Of a stretch of 64,000 nt of DNA, positions 39,804 to 48,890 are shown piece by piece. The notes under the pieces were generated by a model, which was not told the origin of the DNA, made no database searches, and was given only the letters and a program-made list of their open reading frames with translations. The position numbers were made by a program, and so were the translations under genes. This DNA is from Actinoplanes sp. KI2 (GTDB taxonomy: Bacteria; Actinomycetota; Actinomycetes; Mycobacteriales; Micromonosporaceae), in NCBI RefSeq assembly GCF_025630775.1, contig NZ_JAOSZE010000040.1:1-64000 (forward strand). The letters are read 5' to 3'. Position 1 is the stretch's first letter. The number at the start of each line of letters is the position of its first letter.

Positions 39804-41741
39804 TCAGGCCAGCAGGTCGGCCAGGCCGGTCAAGGTCAGCACCTGATGGACGGCGCCGCCGGCCGGCGCGGTCAGCCTCAGACCGGCCGGCACCGCGGCG
39901 GCGTCCAGTCGATGCAGCAGCCGGACGCCGACGCTGGACAGCAGGGTCACCTCGGTCAGATCGAGCGTGACCGGCACGACGCCGCCTCGCCCGGCCTGCC
40001 GGACCGCTCGCTCCAGTTGATCCACCGTGGCCGCGTCGATCGCGCCGGCGACCCGCAGCGCAGGGCCGCCGGTCTCGATCCGGAACGGCACTTCCCGGGC
40101 CTGCTCGGCGGCCTCGCCGGCCGCCTCGAAGCGGGTCGTCGCCGCGCCGACCTCGACCGGGCGCCGCAGCCGGTGGGTGAGGGTGACCGTGGTGCCGCGC
40201 TCGCCGGTGACCACCTCGACGTGGTCGGACAGGGCCCGCATCATCAGCATCCCGCGGCCGCGGTACTGCGGATCGGCCGGAACCGGCCGCCATCGCCCCC
40301 GGTCCGTGACCGTCGACCGGAGTACGCCCTGCTCGTCCAGGTCCACGGTGACGGCGAAGTCGCCCGGGCCGCCGCCGTACGCGTGCTCCACGGCGTTGCC
40401 GAGCGCCTCGCCGAGCGCGTGCTGCACCGCGCCCACCTGCGACGGGGACACGCCGAGACCGGCCAGCCAGGTGTTGATCGCGGCACGCGCGACGGCCAGG
40501 CTGTCGGGCCGGGCGGGCAGCCGCAGCCGGGGCGGCGGGGGCTGGTCGGCGAGCAGCTCGGCGGCCAGCACGGTGACGTCGTCCTGGTATCCGGCCCAGG
40601 CGAACCGCTCGATCAGCAGTCCGCACAGCCGGTCCACCGCGAGGGCGGGCAGCGAGGTGTGCGGCGAGACGGGTTCGGACAGGATCGCCGCGGCGACGGT
40701 GGCGAGCTCGGCCCGGCCGGCGTCGAGGCCGCGGCCGGCGCGTTCGATCAGCCCGTCGGAGTAGAGCACGACGAACTCGCCGGGATGCAGGCGGTCGACG
40801 TGCAGCCGGGCCGGTTTGCTGCCGACGCCGAGCGGCCCGGCCGCCGCCCCCGGCAGGAAGCGGGCGGCGCCGCCGGGCCCGAGAACCAGCGGCGAGGGAT
40901 GCGCCCGCGAGGCGTACTCCAGCGTGCCGGTATGCGTGTCGACCAGGACAATGCCGACGGTCGCGCCCTCCGCGGCCGCGATGTGCCCGGCGATGGTGTC
41001 GAGCCGGCCGAGCACGTCGAGCACGCCCGCGCCGTCGATCAGCGCCTGCAGGGCGACCGCGCGCAGTTGGCCCATCACCGCGGCCGCCTCCGGCCCGTGC
41101 CCGGTGACGTCGCCGACGAGCAGGGCGACCCGGCCGTCGGGCAGCGCGACGGCGTCGAACCAGTCCCCGCCGGCCGCCGCCTCGGCGCCGGCCACCGAGT
41201 AGCGGGCCGCCAGGCGCATCCGGGGCAGGACCGGCACGCCGTGCGGCAGCAGGCTGCGCTGCAGCGAGAGCACCACGTCGCGGGCCTGCTGGTAACGGCG
41301 CTCCGAGTCGTCGGCGCGGGCCTCGGCGGCCTGCCGCTGGCGTACCCATCGGGTCGTCTCGACGATGTGCACCACCATGCCGGTCACCGCGCCGTCCCCG
41401 TCCCGGGTCGGCAGGAACGTGTAGGTGTAGAAGTCCTCCTCGAGGTGCCCGTCGCCGTCGCGGTCCACCAGCACCCGGCGGTCGGCGTGCGACACGGGCT
41501 GTCCGGACGCGTACACCTGGTCGATCATCTCGAAGATCTGCTGGCCGGCCATCTCGGGAATGACCTCGCGGATCGGCCGGCCGATGATGCCGGCCCGATC
41601 GCCGATGCTGGCCCGGGCGGCCCGGTTCGCGGCGACCACCCGGTGCTGCGGCCCCTCGAACGCCCACAGCACCGCCGGCATCTGTTCGAAGGCCTGGATC
41701 ACCCCGGCCGCCTCGCCCGCCGGCTGCTGCTGCTCCGTCAC
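39804..41741 (-). CDS. PAS-SpoIIE phosphatase-HATPase-STAS fusion
   Basis: A 645-residue four-domain partner-switching protein. PAS at about 12-135 (FEQMPAVLWAFEGPQHRVV). PP2C/SpoIIE phosphatase at about 165-390, with GGDWFDAVALPDGR and LLVGDVTGHGPEAA as metal-binding acids, plus LYSDGLIE. An anti-sigma type HATPase at about 400-530 (ALGEALGNAVEHAYGG). A STAS domain at the C terminus (LDLTEVTLLSSVGVRLLHRL). Fusing phosphatase, kinase-like and antagonist modules gives a complete switch in one chain. It faces the STAS and ANTAR genes tail to tail with a 36-nt gap, so functional pairing is likely. Confidence 0.92.
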   Translation of the reverse strand: MTEQQQPAGEAAGVIQAFEQMPAVLWAFEGPQHRVVAANRAARASIGDRAGIIGRPIREVIPEMAGQQIFEMIDQVYASGQPVSHADRRVLVDRDGDGHLEEDFYTYTFLPTRDGDGAVTGMVVHIVETTRWVRQRQAAEARADDSERRYQQARDVVLSLQRSLLPHGVPVLPRMRLAARYSVAGAEAAAGGDWFDAVALPDGRVALLVGDVTGHGPEAAAVMGQLRAVALQALIDGAGVLDVLGRLDTIAGHIAAAEGATVGIVLVDTHTGTLEYASRAHPSPLVLGPGGAARFLPGAAAGPLGVGSKPARLHVDRLHPGEFVVLYSDGLIERAGRGLDAGRAELATVAAAILSEPVSPHTSLPALAVDRLCGLLIERFAWAGYQDDVTVLAAELLADQPPPPRLRLPARPDSLAVARAAINTWLAGLGVSPSQVGAVQHALGEALGNAVEHAYGGGPGDFAVTVDLDEQGVLRSTVTDRGRWRPVPADPQYRGRGMLMMRALSDHVEVVTGERGTTVTLTHRLRRPVEVGAATTRFEAAGEAAEQAREVPFRIETGGPALRVAGAIDAATVDQLERAVRQAGRGGVVPVTLDLTEVTLLSSVGVRLLHRLDAAAVPAGLRLTAPAGGAVHQVLTLTGLADLLA

Positions 41742-41917
41742 GGCCCCAGCATCGCACCACCCGCCGCACGGCGCCCGACAGGCGGTGCGGCTCTTTGATT
41801 CGGCGCCGCTCGCGGCGCGGATGGGCCGGCGACGGCAATCTCACAGCCACCGATCTGGGGCGTGGACGGGCTCGAATCCGTGCCGAGACAGTCACCGGCA
41901 CGGGAGGACAGACCATC

Positions 41918-43654
41918 ATGACCGTCAAACGTGTGGCGGCCGCGCTCGGTGTGAGCGCGCTGCTCGCCGGCACGGTGTACGGGCTGGGCCCGAGCACAGC
42001 CACGGCGTCGAGCCACCGGGAGGCGCCGCTGGTCGCCGCCGACCCGGCGATCGACAACACCGACCTGTACGCGTTCGTCAGCCCGGAACGCCCGGGCTAC
42101 GTCACCTTCATCGCCAACTGGCAGCCGTTCGAGGAGCCGAACGGTGGCCCCAACTTCTACCCGTTCGCCGCCGACGCCACGTACCTCATCAAGGTCGACA
42201 GCGACGGCGACGCCAAGCCCGACGCGACGTTCCGCTGGACGTTCAAGAACATCGACAAGCGCGGGACCAACACGTTCCTCTACAACAACGGCCCGGTCAC
42301 CTCGATCGACGACGAGAACCTGCTCTTCCGGCAGACCTACACGCTGGAGTCGTCGTTCCACGGCGAGCCGTTCAAGGTACGCGCGCAGGACGTACCGGTG
42401 GCGCCGTCCCGGGTCGGGCCGGCGTCGATGCCCGACTACGGCACGCTGCGCGCGCAGGCCACCCGTACCCTGCCCGGCGGTTGGAAGATCTTCGCCGGTC
42501 AGGCCGACGACCCGTTCTTCCTCGACCTGCGGGTCTTCGACCTGCTGTACGGCGGGAACCTGAGCGAGACCGGGCAGGACACGCTGGCCGGCTACAACGT
42601 GAACACCATCGCGATCCAGGTGCCGTTCAAGGACGTGGCACTGGGCGGCGACGCCAAGCGCAACCCGGTGGTCGGCCTCTGGACCACCACCGAACGCGAC
42701 CGGGTACGGGTGGCCGACGGCTCCTCGTACGGCGGCAAGGTGCAGGTGTCGCGCCTGGGCAACCCGCTGGTCAACGAGGTGGTCGTGCCGGCCGGGCTGA
42801 AGGACACCTTCAACGCCACCCCGCCGGACCGGGACGCGAAGATCCCGGCGCTGGTCAAACGGGTCACCAATCCCGAGGTGCCGCAGCTGATCCAGAAGAT
42901 CTACCAGGTGCCGGCGCCCGCGACGCCCCGCAACGACCTGGTCGAGATCTTCCTGACCGGGATCACCACCAAGGCCGGCGGCCCGATCAAGGCCGACCTC
43001 AACTCGCAGCTCAACAACGCCGACGTGCCGGCCGGCCGGTTCACGCCGTCCGAACAGCTGCGGCTCAACCTGTCGGTGCCGGTGAGCGGGCAGCCCAACC
43101 GGCTCGGCGTGCTCGGCGGCGACCTGCAGGGCTTCCCGAACGGGCGGCGGCTCACCGACGATGTGGTCGACATCGAGCTGCAGGCCCTCGAAGGGGCGGC
43201 GCAGACCGGCAAGCTGGTCGACGCGCTCGCCAAGGGCGACGCCGTGGACGCGAACAACCAGCCGTTCGGGGCGAAGTTCCCGTACGTCGCGCTGCCCAAC
43301 TCGCTGGCGGTCAACTCGCAGGGCGGCGCCGCGGCGCAACCGCAGGCCGCCCCGCCGGCGACCGACCCCACCGCCACGGCCGACTCCGGCCCGGCCGGCG
43401 CGGGTGTGCCCGACGCCGACCAGTCCGATGCCGCCGCGGCGCCCGGGGCCGGCGTTCCGGACGCCACGGAACCCGCGGCCGCCGAAGGCACCGGCAGCGG
43501 AACCTGGATGACCAAGCCCGTGGCGTACGCGACCGGCCTCACCGGCCTCGGCGCCCTGGTCATCGCGTTCGGTCTGCTCGCCTTCCTGCGCCGCCGCCGT
43601 CGGCCGGTCTCGCCGCAACCCTTCTCCGACCCCGACCAGACAGCCCAGTTGTGA
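41918..43654 (+). CDS. DUF4331 surface protein with C-terminal membrane anchor
   Basis: A 578-residue exported protein. A signal peptide ends near residue 30 (TATASSHREAP), and the SSHREAP start of the DUF4331 domain follows directly. The domain runs to about 465 with DNTDLYAFVSPERPGYVTFIANW-like family features. A low-complexity Ala/Pro/Asp linker leads to one membrane helix (GLGALVIAFGLLAFL) and a basic tail. The molecular role of DUF4331 is not established. ATG 41918 has GGGAGG upstream. It precedes the TPR and metal-transporter genes across a strong hairpin. Confidence 0.87.
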   Translation: MTVKRVAAALGVSALLAGTVYGLGPSTATASSHREAPLVAADPAIDNTDLYAFVSPERPGYVTFIANWQPFEEPNGGPNFYPFAADATYLIKVDSDGDAKPDATFRWTFKNIDKRGTNTFLYNNGPVTSIDDENLLFRQTYTLESSFHGEPFKVRAQDVPVAPSRVGPASMPDYGTLRAQATRTLPGGWKIFAGQADDPFFLDLRVFDLLYGGNLSETGQDTLAGYNVNTIAIQVPFKDVALGGDAKRNPVVGLWTTTERDRVRVADGSSYGGKVQVSRLGNPLVNEVVVPAGLKDTFNATPPDRDAKIPALVKRVTNPEVPQLIQKIYQVPAPATPRNDLVEIFLTGITTKAGGPIKADLNSQLNNADVPAGRFTPSEQLRLNLSVPVSGQPNRLGVLGGDLQGFPNGRRLTDDVVDIELQALEGAAQTGKLVDALAKGDAVDANNQPFGAKFPYVALPNSLAVNSQGGAAAQPQAAPPATDPTATADSGPAGAGVPDADQSDAAAAPGAGVPDATEPAAAEGTGSGTWMTKPVAYATGLTGLGALVIAFGLLAFLRRRRRPVSPQPFSDPDQTAQL

Positions 43655-43660
43655 CCCGAC

Positions 43661-43694
43661 CCGGGTGGGCGCGCCGACCGGCGCGCCCACCCGG
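43661..43694 (+). terminator. Hairpin between the DUF4331 and TPR genes
   Basis: A perfect 15-bp stem (43661-43675 with 43680-43694) encloses a 4-nt loop. It sits between a stop and the next ribosome site, so it may end or attenuate the first transcript and lower expression of the downstream genes. Confidence 0.65.
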
Positions 43695-43715
43695 CGTATC
43701 TCTTGGAGGAGCGTC

Positions 43716-45005
43716 ATGCGCCGCACCCTGATCAGCCTCGCTCTCGCCGCCGCGCTGCTCGGCGTCGCCGGCATCGCGGTGCGGCCGCACAGCGCGTCGC
43801 CGGCCGCGCTGACCGCCGCACCGCCCGTGGACCAGCTGGCCGACCGGGTCGCCCGCGCCCAGCAGCACCTGCGCGACGTGCCCGGCGACTGGGGAGGCTG
43901 GGCCACGCTCGGCGCCACCTACCTCGAACAGGCCCGGGTCACCGCCGACCCGGCCCTCTACCCGCAGGCCGAGCAGGCCGCCCGCAAGTCTCTGGCGCTG
44001 CGCCGGGACGGCAACGGCGGCGCGCTGGTCGTGCTCGGCGCGCTGGCCAACGCCCGGCACGACTTCGCCACCGCCCGCGACCAGGCCCACGCCGCGCTGA
44101 AGGTGGACACCGCCGACGCCGATGCGTACGGGGTGCTCGCCGACGCGCTCACCCAGCTGGGCGACGCCCGGGGTGCGACCGACGCCGTCCAGCACATGCT
44201 CGACACCCGGCCCGGCCTGGCCGCGTACGCCCGCGCCTCCTACGACCTCGAGCTGCGCGGCCGGCTTGCGGACGCCGACCGGCTCATGCGCCGGGCGCTG
44301 GACGACGCGGCCGACCCGCACGACGCCGCCTTCTGCCACACCCAGCTCGGCGAGCTCGCGTTCGGCCGCGGCGACCTGCGTACGGCCGGCGACCAGTACG
44401 CGGCCGCCCTCGCCGCCGACCCGTCCTCGGTGGCGGCCCAGCGCGGTCGGGCCCGGGTCCGGGCCGCGCAGGGCGACCTGCCGGGCGCGCTGGCCGACTA
44501 TGCCGATCTCACCGCCCGGCTGCCCGGGCCGTCCTCCCTGATCGAGTACGCCGAGCTGCTCACCGTCGCCGGCCGCTCCGCGCAGGCCCAGCAGCAGCTG
44601 TCCCTGGCGGCGGCCGCGCAGCGGCTCTTCACCGCCAACGGCGGCCGCGACGACCTGGCCACCGCGCAGCTGGCGCTGGCCGAGGGCCGGCCCGCCGACG
44701 CGGTCAAGGCGGCGAGCGCCGAATGGGCCCGGCGGCACCACCCGGACGTCGCGGACACCGTCGCCTGGTCGTTGCACGCCGCCGGGCGCGACAACGAGGC
44801 TCTCACCTACGCGAGGCAGGCGATCGCGGGCGGCGCGCACCCGGCCACCTACGCCTACCACCTCGGCATGATCAGCCTGGCCCTCGGTCATCGCGCCGAG
44901 GCCCGCGCCGAACTGGCCCGCGCGCTGGCCACCAACCCGTACTTCTCGCCCGCCGACGGGCCCACCGCCCGCCGCGCCCTGTCCGCCCTCGGAGACGCCC
45001 GATGA
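43716..45005 (+). CDS. Secreted or membrane-anchored TPR-repeat protein
   Basis: A 429-residue protein with an N-terminal hydrophobic signal or anchor (LISLALAAALLGVAGIAV) followed by about eight degenerate tetratricopeptide repeats, e.g. AYGVLADALTQLGDARGATD and FCHTQLGELAFGRGDLRTAG. TPR arrays are protein-binding scaffolds; no enzyme motif is visible. ATG 43716 with GGAGGA upstream. Its stop overlaps the first of two possible starts of the transporter gene (ATGA), so the genes are translationally coupled. The conserved company of a DUF4331 protein and a metal transporter suggests an envelope or metal-related job. Confidence 0.8.
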   Translation: MRRTLISLALAAALLGVAGIAVRPHSASPAALTAAPPVDQLADRVARAQQHLRDVPGDWGGWATLGATYLEQARVTADPALYPQAEQAARKSLALRRDGNGGALVVLGALANARHDFATARDQAHAALKVDTADADAYGVLADALTQLGDARGATDAVQHMLDTRPGLAAYARASYDLELRGRLADADRLMRRALDDAADPHDAAFCHTQLGELAFGRGDLRTAGDQYAAALAADPSSVAAQRGRARVRAAQGDLPGALADYADLTARLPGPSSLIEYAELLTVAGRSAQAQQQLSLAAAAQRLFTANGGRDDLATAQLALAEGRPADAVKAASAEWARRHHPDVADTVAWSLHAAGRDNEALTYARQAIAGGAHPATYAYHLGMISLALGHRAEARAELARALATNPYFSPADGPTARRALSALGDAR

Positions 45006-45059
45006 GCCGACTCGCCCGCCCCCGCCCTCGGAGACGCCCGATGAGCCGACTCGCCCGCC
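44983..45059 (+). repeat. 39-bp tandem duplication across a stop/start junction
   Basis: Bases 44983-45020 recur exactly at 45022-45059 (offset 39). The unit carries the TPR stop, the overlapping ATGA and the first codons MSRLARPR of the next gene. Because 39 is a multiple of three, both ATGs (45002 and 45041) are in frame. Confidence 0.9.
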
Positions 45060-46654
45060 TGCTGCTCGTGCCGGCCGCCGCCGTCGTGTCCGGTCTGCTC
45101 GCCCCGGCCGCGCCCGCCCAGGCGCACCCGCTGGGCAACTTCTCGATCAACCAGTACGCCGAGCTCACCGTCCGCACCGACCGCGTCGACGTGCTCGCCC
45201 TCTCGGACATCGCGGAGATACCGACCCTGCAGGAGAAGCCGCTGATCGACACCGACGGCGACGGTCGGTTGTCCGATGCCGAGCGGGCCGCTTACGCCGT
45301 CGCCGAATGCCGCCGGTACGCGGACGCGTTCGCCGTCACCGCCGACGGTTCGAGGCTGACGTGGACGGTCACCGAGCCGGGCTACCGGCTCGCGCCCGGG
45401 GCGGGTGGACTGTCCACCGGCCGGCTGACCTGCTCGTTCGGCGCGCAGGCCAGGGCCACGACCCTGCGGGTCGACAACCGCTATCGGTCCGGCCGGGTGG
45501 GCTGGCGCGAGCTCACTGCACACGGCGATGGCGTACGCATCGACAGCGCCCTGCCGGTCGAGAGCGTGAGCGGGCGGCTCACCTCGTACCCGCGCGAGCT
45601 GCTGACCTCGGCCCCCGACGTGCGCACCGCGACGATCCGGGTCGGCGGTTCCGGCGGCCGGGCCGTGGGCACCCCGGCCCGGCTCGCCGCGAGCGGCCCG
45701 AACTGGCTGACCTCGGCGCAGAGCCGGGTCGAGTCGGTGGTCGGCGGCCGGTTGACGCCGCTCGTGGTCGGACTCGCCTTCCTGCTGGCCCTGCTGCTCG
45801 GGGCGGGGCACGCGGCCCTGCCCGGCCACGGCAAGACGGTGATGGCGGCCTACTTCGCCGGACGCCGCGGGCGGATCCGGGACGCCCTCGCCGTGGGCGG
45901 CACCGTGACGCTGGCGCACACCGGGGGCGTCCTGGTCGTGGGCCTGCTGCTGAGCACGTCGACCGCCCTGGCCGGCGAGCAACTGCTGGCCTGGCTGGGC
46001 GCCGCCAGCGGCCTCCTGGTGGCCGGCGTAGGCCTCGCCATGCTGGTCTCCGCCCGCCGAGCCCGCCGCCACCGGCACGCCCCACACGACCACGACCACA
46101 CCCACCCGCACGGCCACGACCACGACCACACCCACCCGCACGGCCACGACCACGACCACACCCACCCGCACGGCCACGATCACGCCGGCCACCCGCACGA
46201 CGCCCACACGCACGACAGTCACCCGCACGACGGCCACTCGCACGACGCCCACCCGCACGGCCATGGGTTGGGGCACCACCACGGGCACGGACATGACCAC
46301 CGGCCGGGTGGTCGGCTCGGGCTGGCCGGCATCGGGCTCGCCGGCGGCCTGGTACCGAGCCCGTCCGCGCTGGTGGTGCTGCTCGCCGCGATCGGCCTCG
46401 GCCGGGCGGGTCTCGGCGTGCTGCTGGTCCTCGCGTACGGGATCGGCATGGCCGGCACCCTCACCGCGGTCGGACTCCTCCTGGTCGTCGCCCAGCGCAG
46501 GCTGGGCCGGCTGGTCGCGCGCGGCGGCCACGCCGCCCGCCTGAGCGCCCGCGCGACCCGCCTGACCAGCCGCATCTCGGCCGGAGCCCCTACCGCCACG
46601 GCCGCCCTCGTCGTCCTGGTCGGACTCGGCATGGGCGTCCGGGCCGTGATCTGA
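45041..46654 (+). CDS. NicO/RcnA-type nickel/cobalt transporter with His-rich loop and lumenal EF-hand
   Basis: About 537 residues. A signal peptide (LLLVPAAAVVSGLLAPAAPAQA) precedes an extracellular domain starting HPLGNFSINQY, which contains the EF-hand-like loop DTDGDGRLSDAE. The transmembrane part begins near residue 250 with LLLGAGHAALPGHGKTVMAA, a NicO-family signature. It is split by a loop of about 70 residues made mostly of His, Asp, Pro and Gly, then resumes (GLVPSPSALVVLLAAIGLGR). The family exports or imports Ni2+/Co2+; the loop should bind metals. I prefer ATG 45041, which gives a normal signal peptide. ATG 45002, created by a 39-bp duplication, would add 13 basic residues. Confidence 0.85.
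   Translation: MSRLARLLLVPAAAVVSGLLAPAAPAQAHPLGNFSINQYAELTVRTDRVDVLALSDIAEIPTLQEKPLIDTDGDGRLSDAERAAYAVAECRRYADAFAVTADGSRLTWTVTEPGYRLAPGAGGLSTGRLTCSFGAQARATTLRVDNRYRSGRVGWRELTAHGDGVRIDSALPVESVSGRLTSYPRELLTSAPDVRTATIRVGGSGGRAVGTPARLAASGPNWLTSAQSRVESVVGGRLTPLVVGLAFLLALLLGAGHAALPGHGKTVMAAYFAGRRGRIRDALAVGGTVTLAHTGGVLVVGLLLSTSTALAGEQLLAWLGAASGLLVAGVGLAMLVSARRARRHRHAPHDHDHTHPHGHDHDHTHPHGHDHDHTHPHGHDHAGHPHDAHTHDSHPHDGHSHDAHPHGHGLGHHHGHGHDHRPGGRLGLAGIGLAGGLVPSPSALVVLLAAIGLGRAGLGVLLVLAYGIGMAGTLTAVGLLLVVAQRRLGRLVARGGHAARLSARATRLTSRISAGAPTATAALVVLVGLGMGVRAVI
46081..46172 (+). repeat. 30-bp repeats coding for the His-rich metal loop
   Basis: About three near-perfect copies of a unit translating to HDHDHTHPHG lie inside the transporter gene. 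Copy-number change by slippage would lengthen or shorten the metal-binding loop without shifting the frame. Confidence 0.8.
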
Positions 46655-46675
46655 GCCAAGAGGCACCATTGGCGC

Positions 46676-47116
46676 ATGGAGGACGACGCCACCCTGCTGG
46701 CGGAGGCCATCGCCGTGGCCTGCCGCGCCCACCGCGGCCAGCGTTATCCCAGTCCCGAGCGCGAGCCGTACATCCAGCATCCGCTGCGGGTCATGCTGGC
46801 CGTCCGTCCCCTTCGCACGCGGATGGTGGCGGTGCTCCACGACGTTCTGGAGGACACCGCGGTAACCGCCGGCGACCTGCGCGAAGCCGGCCTCCCCGAC
46901 CGGGTCGTCGCGGCGGTCGTCGCGTTGACCCATCGGCCGGAGCAGACGTACGAGGAGTACATCGAGCAGGTGGCCGCTGATCCGCTGGCTCGTCAGGTCA
47001 AGCTCGCCGATCTCGCGGACAACCTCGCCAACAACCGGCGCCTGGCCCCGACGCCGGACGTGGTCGACCGCATCGACCGCTATGAACGGGCCGAACGACG
47101 GCTCCGCGCCCTATGA
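46676..47116 (+). CDS. HD-domain hydrolase related to RelA/SpoT hydrolase domain
   Basis: A 146-residue single-domain protein. Motifs of the metal-dependent HD fold are AHRGQRY, YIQHPLRVM, VAVLHDVLEDT (HD plus EDT) and VKLADLADNLANN. This matches the hydrolase part of RelA/SpoT proteins and small alarmone hydrolases (Mesh1-like), which remove pyrophosphate from (p)ppGpp or NADPH; no synthetase domain is present. ATG start 21 nt after the transporter stop, possibly the same transcript. Its end overlaps the convergent kinase gene by 6 nt. Substrate not provable from sequence. Confidence 0.83.
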   Translation: MEDDATLLAEAIAVACRAHRGQRYPSPEREPYIQHPLRVMLAVRPLRTRMVAVLHDVLEDTAVTAGDLREAGLPDRVVAAVVALTHRPEQTYEEYIEQVAADPLARQVKLADLADNLANNRRLAPTPDVVDRIDRYERAERRLRAL

Positions 47117-48076
47117 CAGTCCCGGCACGAGCAGCCTGCACCACCGGCCGAGGAAGCCGGGACCGGCCGCACGCACCTCGTGGACGTCGGGTCGGATCGG
47201 GACTCGCGTTGCGGCGGGGCGGAACCGGACGGCACCGCCGGCCGGGCGGCGCGGCGCCGGTACGGCGTAAACGCCGATCGCCCTGGTCATCGCGTCGCGC
47301 AGGGCGGTCCGGACGTCGGTGGCGCTCGGACGACGGTCCGGGTCCGGTGTCAGCAGGGGCGTGATGATGCTGTGCAACGGTCCCGGCCGTTGCGGCGGGT
47401 CGGGTGGCCCGGACAGCAGGGCCGACAGCGACTCGGCGACGCTCGGCCGGGCAAACGGCGGACGGCCCTCGACCGCGTAGTAGAGGGTGGCGCCCAGCGA
47501 CCACAGATCGCCCGGTTCGCCCGAGACTCCGCGGCGTAGTTGTTCCGGGGCCACGTAACTGGGCGAACCGAGAATCGGTTCCCCCGGACCGGCCGGCTCG
47601 GCGCCCACCGCGGCCAGGCCGAAGTCGGCCAGCACGACGCGGCCGTCGGCGGCGATCAACACGTTGCGCGGCTTGACGTCACGGTGCACGACACCCGCCG
47701 CGTGCGCCGCCTCCAGGGCCTCCAGCACGGCCAGTCCTATCCGGGCGGCATCCCGGTGGGTCAGCGGACCCCCCTCGCTCACCACCTCGTGCAGCGAGCG
47801 CGACGGGACATACTCCATGATGATCCAGGACCGCCCGTCCGCCTGGACGACGTCGAAGATCCGGATCACATGGGGATGATCGAGTCGAGCCGCGGCGCGC
47901 GCCTCGCGCACGGTGTCCCGGACGGCCGGAGCCCGGACACACTTGACCGCGACCTCGCGGTCGAGCAGCTCATCGTGTGCCCGATACACCCGCCCCATAC
48001 CGCCGGCGCCAAGGAGCGCGATCAGCCGGTAGCGGCCGGCCACCCTCTCGACACCGGCATTCTCCTCCAACCGCAT
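47111..48076 (-). CDS. Soluble Ser/Thr protein kinase
   Basis: A 321-residue kinase of the PknB class. Motifs: LLGAGGMGRVYRAHD (nucleotide loop), VAVKCV (Lys), VHRDVKPRNVLI (HRD) and LADFGLA, then a GSPSYVAPEQ activation segment. Unlike PknB there is no membrane helix or PASTA repeat; the tail after the kinase core is about 50 residues. Start at ATG 48076, chosen for the strong GGGAGGTGA ribosome site; an upstream in-frame ATG at 48115 is less supported. It lies next to an anti-sigma/sigma pair of the same strand, whose activity it might modulate (inference). Confidence 0.9.
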   Translation of the reverse strand: MRLEENAGVERVAGRYRLIALLGAGGMGRVYRAHDELLDREVAVKCVRAPAVRDTVREARAAARLDHPHVIRIFDVVQADGRSWIIMEYVPSRSLHEVVSEGGPLTHRDAARIGLAVLEALEAAHAAGVVHRDVKPRNVLIAADGRVVLADFGLAAVGAEPAGPGEPILGSPSYVAPEQLRRGVSGEPGDLWSLGATLYYAVEGRPPFARPSVAESLSALLSGPPDPPQRPGPLHSIITPLLTPDPDRRPSATDVRTALRDAMTRAIGVYAVPAPRRPAGGAVRFRPAATRVPIRPDVHEVRAAGPGFLGRWCRLLVPGLS

Positions 48077-48161
48077 GCCGTCACCTCCCCCGCGCCGATT
48101 CCTGGCGATGGACACCGGGGATTCGGAGTCGATCGGCGGTCGGCTCGGTGAGCCCGCGACG

Positions 48162-48890
48162 TCAGGTCAGGTTGACCTTCCCGACCACCGATCCGGTCGG
48201 CTTGAGCGAGCCGGGAGCCGGTTCGACCGTGACCGCCACGGCGGACGAGGCCGACAGATTCTCGACGACATGGACGACCGAGGTCTGCCCGGTGCCGGCC
48301 GGCACCGGGCCGTTCGCGCCGACCGTCCATGCCTCGTAGACGTTGCCGGGTGCGGGTGCCTCGGTGGGGGCCACCAGGATCACTCCGGCGTCGTGCAGGC
48401 GCGACGACGCGACGGTCACGTGGCCGCCGGTGCTCAGCGAGTCCTGCCGTACGACCAGGTCGGGCGCGGCGAGGATGGCCTGTACCCGGGCATTGGCGGA
48501 CCGCGCGGCCTCGGCGACGTCTTGCTCGTGGTGGACGCGCTGCTCCTGGATCACGAACACGGCGACGCCCGCCGCCGCGGCCGCAACGACCGCGGCGGCC
48601 GCCGCCGTCAAGCGCATCCGCAGCGAGCCGGACCGGCGTGGCCGCCCCGGCGCGCGCGGCGCCACCTGCCGGGTCGTCGCGATCTCGGCCAGCACGGTGT
48701 CCCGAAGGGTCGCCGGCGGAACCGACCAGGCGCCGTCGGCGAGGCGGGCCGCCGTCTGCTGCAGCTCGGCCGCCTCGGCCCGGCATGCCTCGCAGTCGCG
48801 CAGGTGCCGGTCGAAAGCGGCCCGCTCGAGATCGTCGACCGCGTCCAGCGCGTACGCGCCGACCAGCGCGTGGATGTCCTCGCCGCTCAC
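48162..48890 (-). CDS. RskA-type transmembrane anti-sigma factor
   Basis: A 242-residue protein. The N-terminal anti-sigma domain has the zinc motif HLRDCEAC (HxxxCxxC). One membrane helix at about 94-114 (LTAAAAAVVAAAAAGVAVFV) leads to an extracellular RskA domain (VILVAPTEAPAPGNVYEAWT). It holds the sigma factor encoded just upstream inactive at the membrane until regulated proteolysis. Its start overlaps the sigma gene stop by 4 nt, giving balanced synthesis of the pair. Confidence 0.92.
   Translation of the reverse strand: MSGEDIHALVGAYALDAVDDLERAAFDRHLRDCEACRAEAAELQQTAARLADGAWSVPPATLRDTVLAEIATTRQVAPRAPGRPRRSGSLRMRLTAAAAAVVAAAAAGVAVFVIQEQRVHHEQDVAEAARSANARVQAILAAPDLVVRQDSLSTGGHVTVASSRLHDAGVILVAPTEAPAPGNVYEAWTVGANGPVPAGTGQTSVVHVVENLSASSAVAVTVEPAPGSLKPTGSVVGKVNLT

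Noticed and set aside
46081..46260. His/Asp repeat as a CRISPR-like array
   Set aside because: The units are short, have no spacers and encode a continuous His-rich protein loop.
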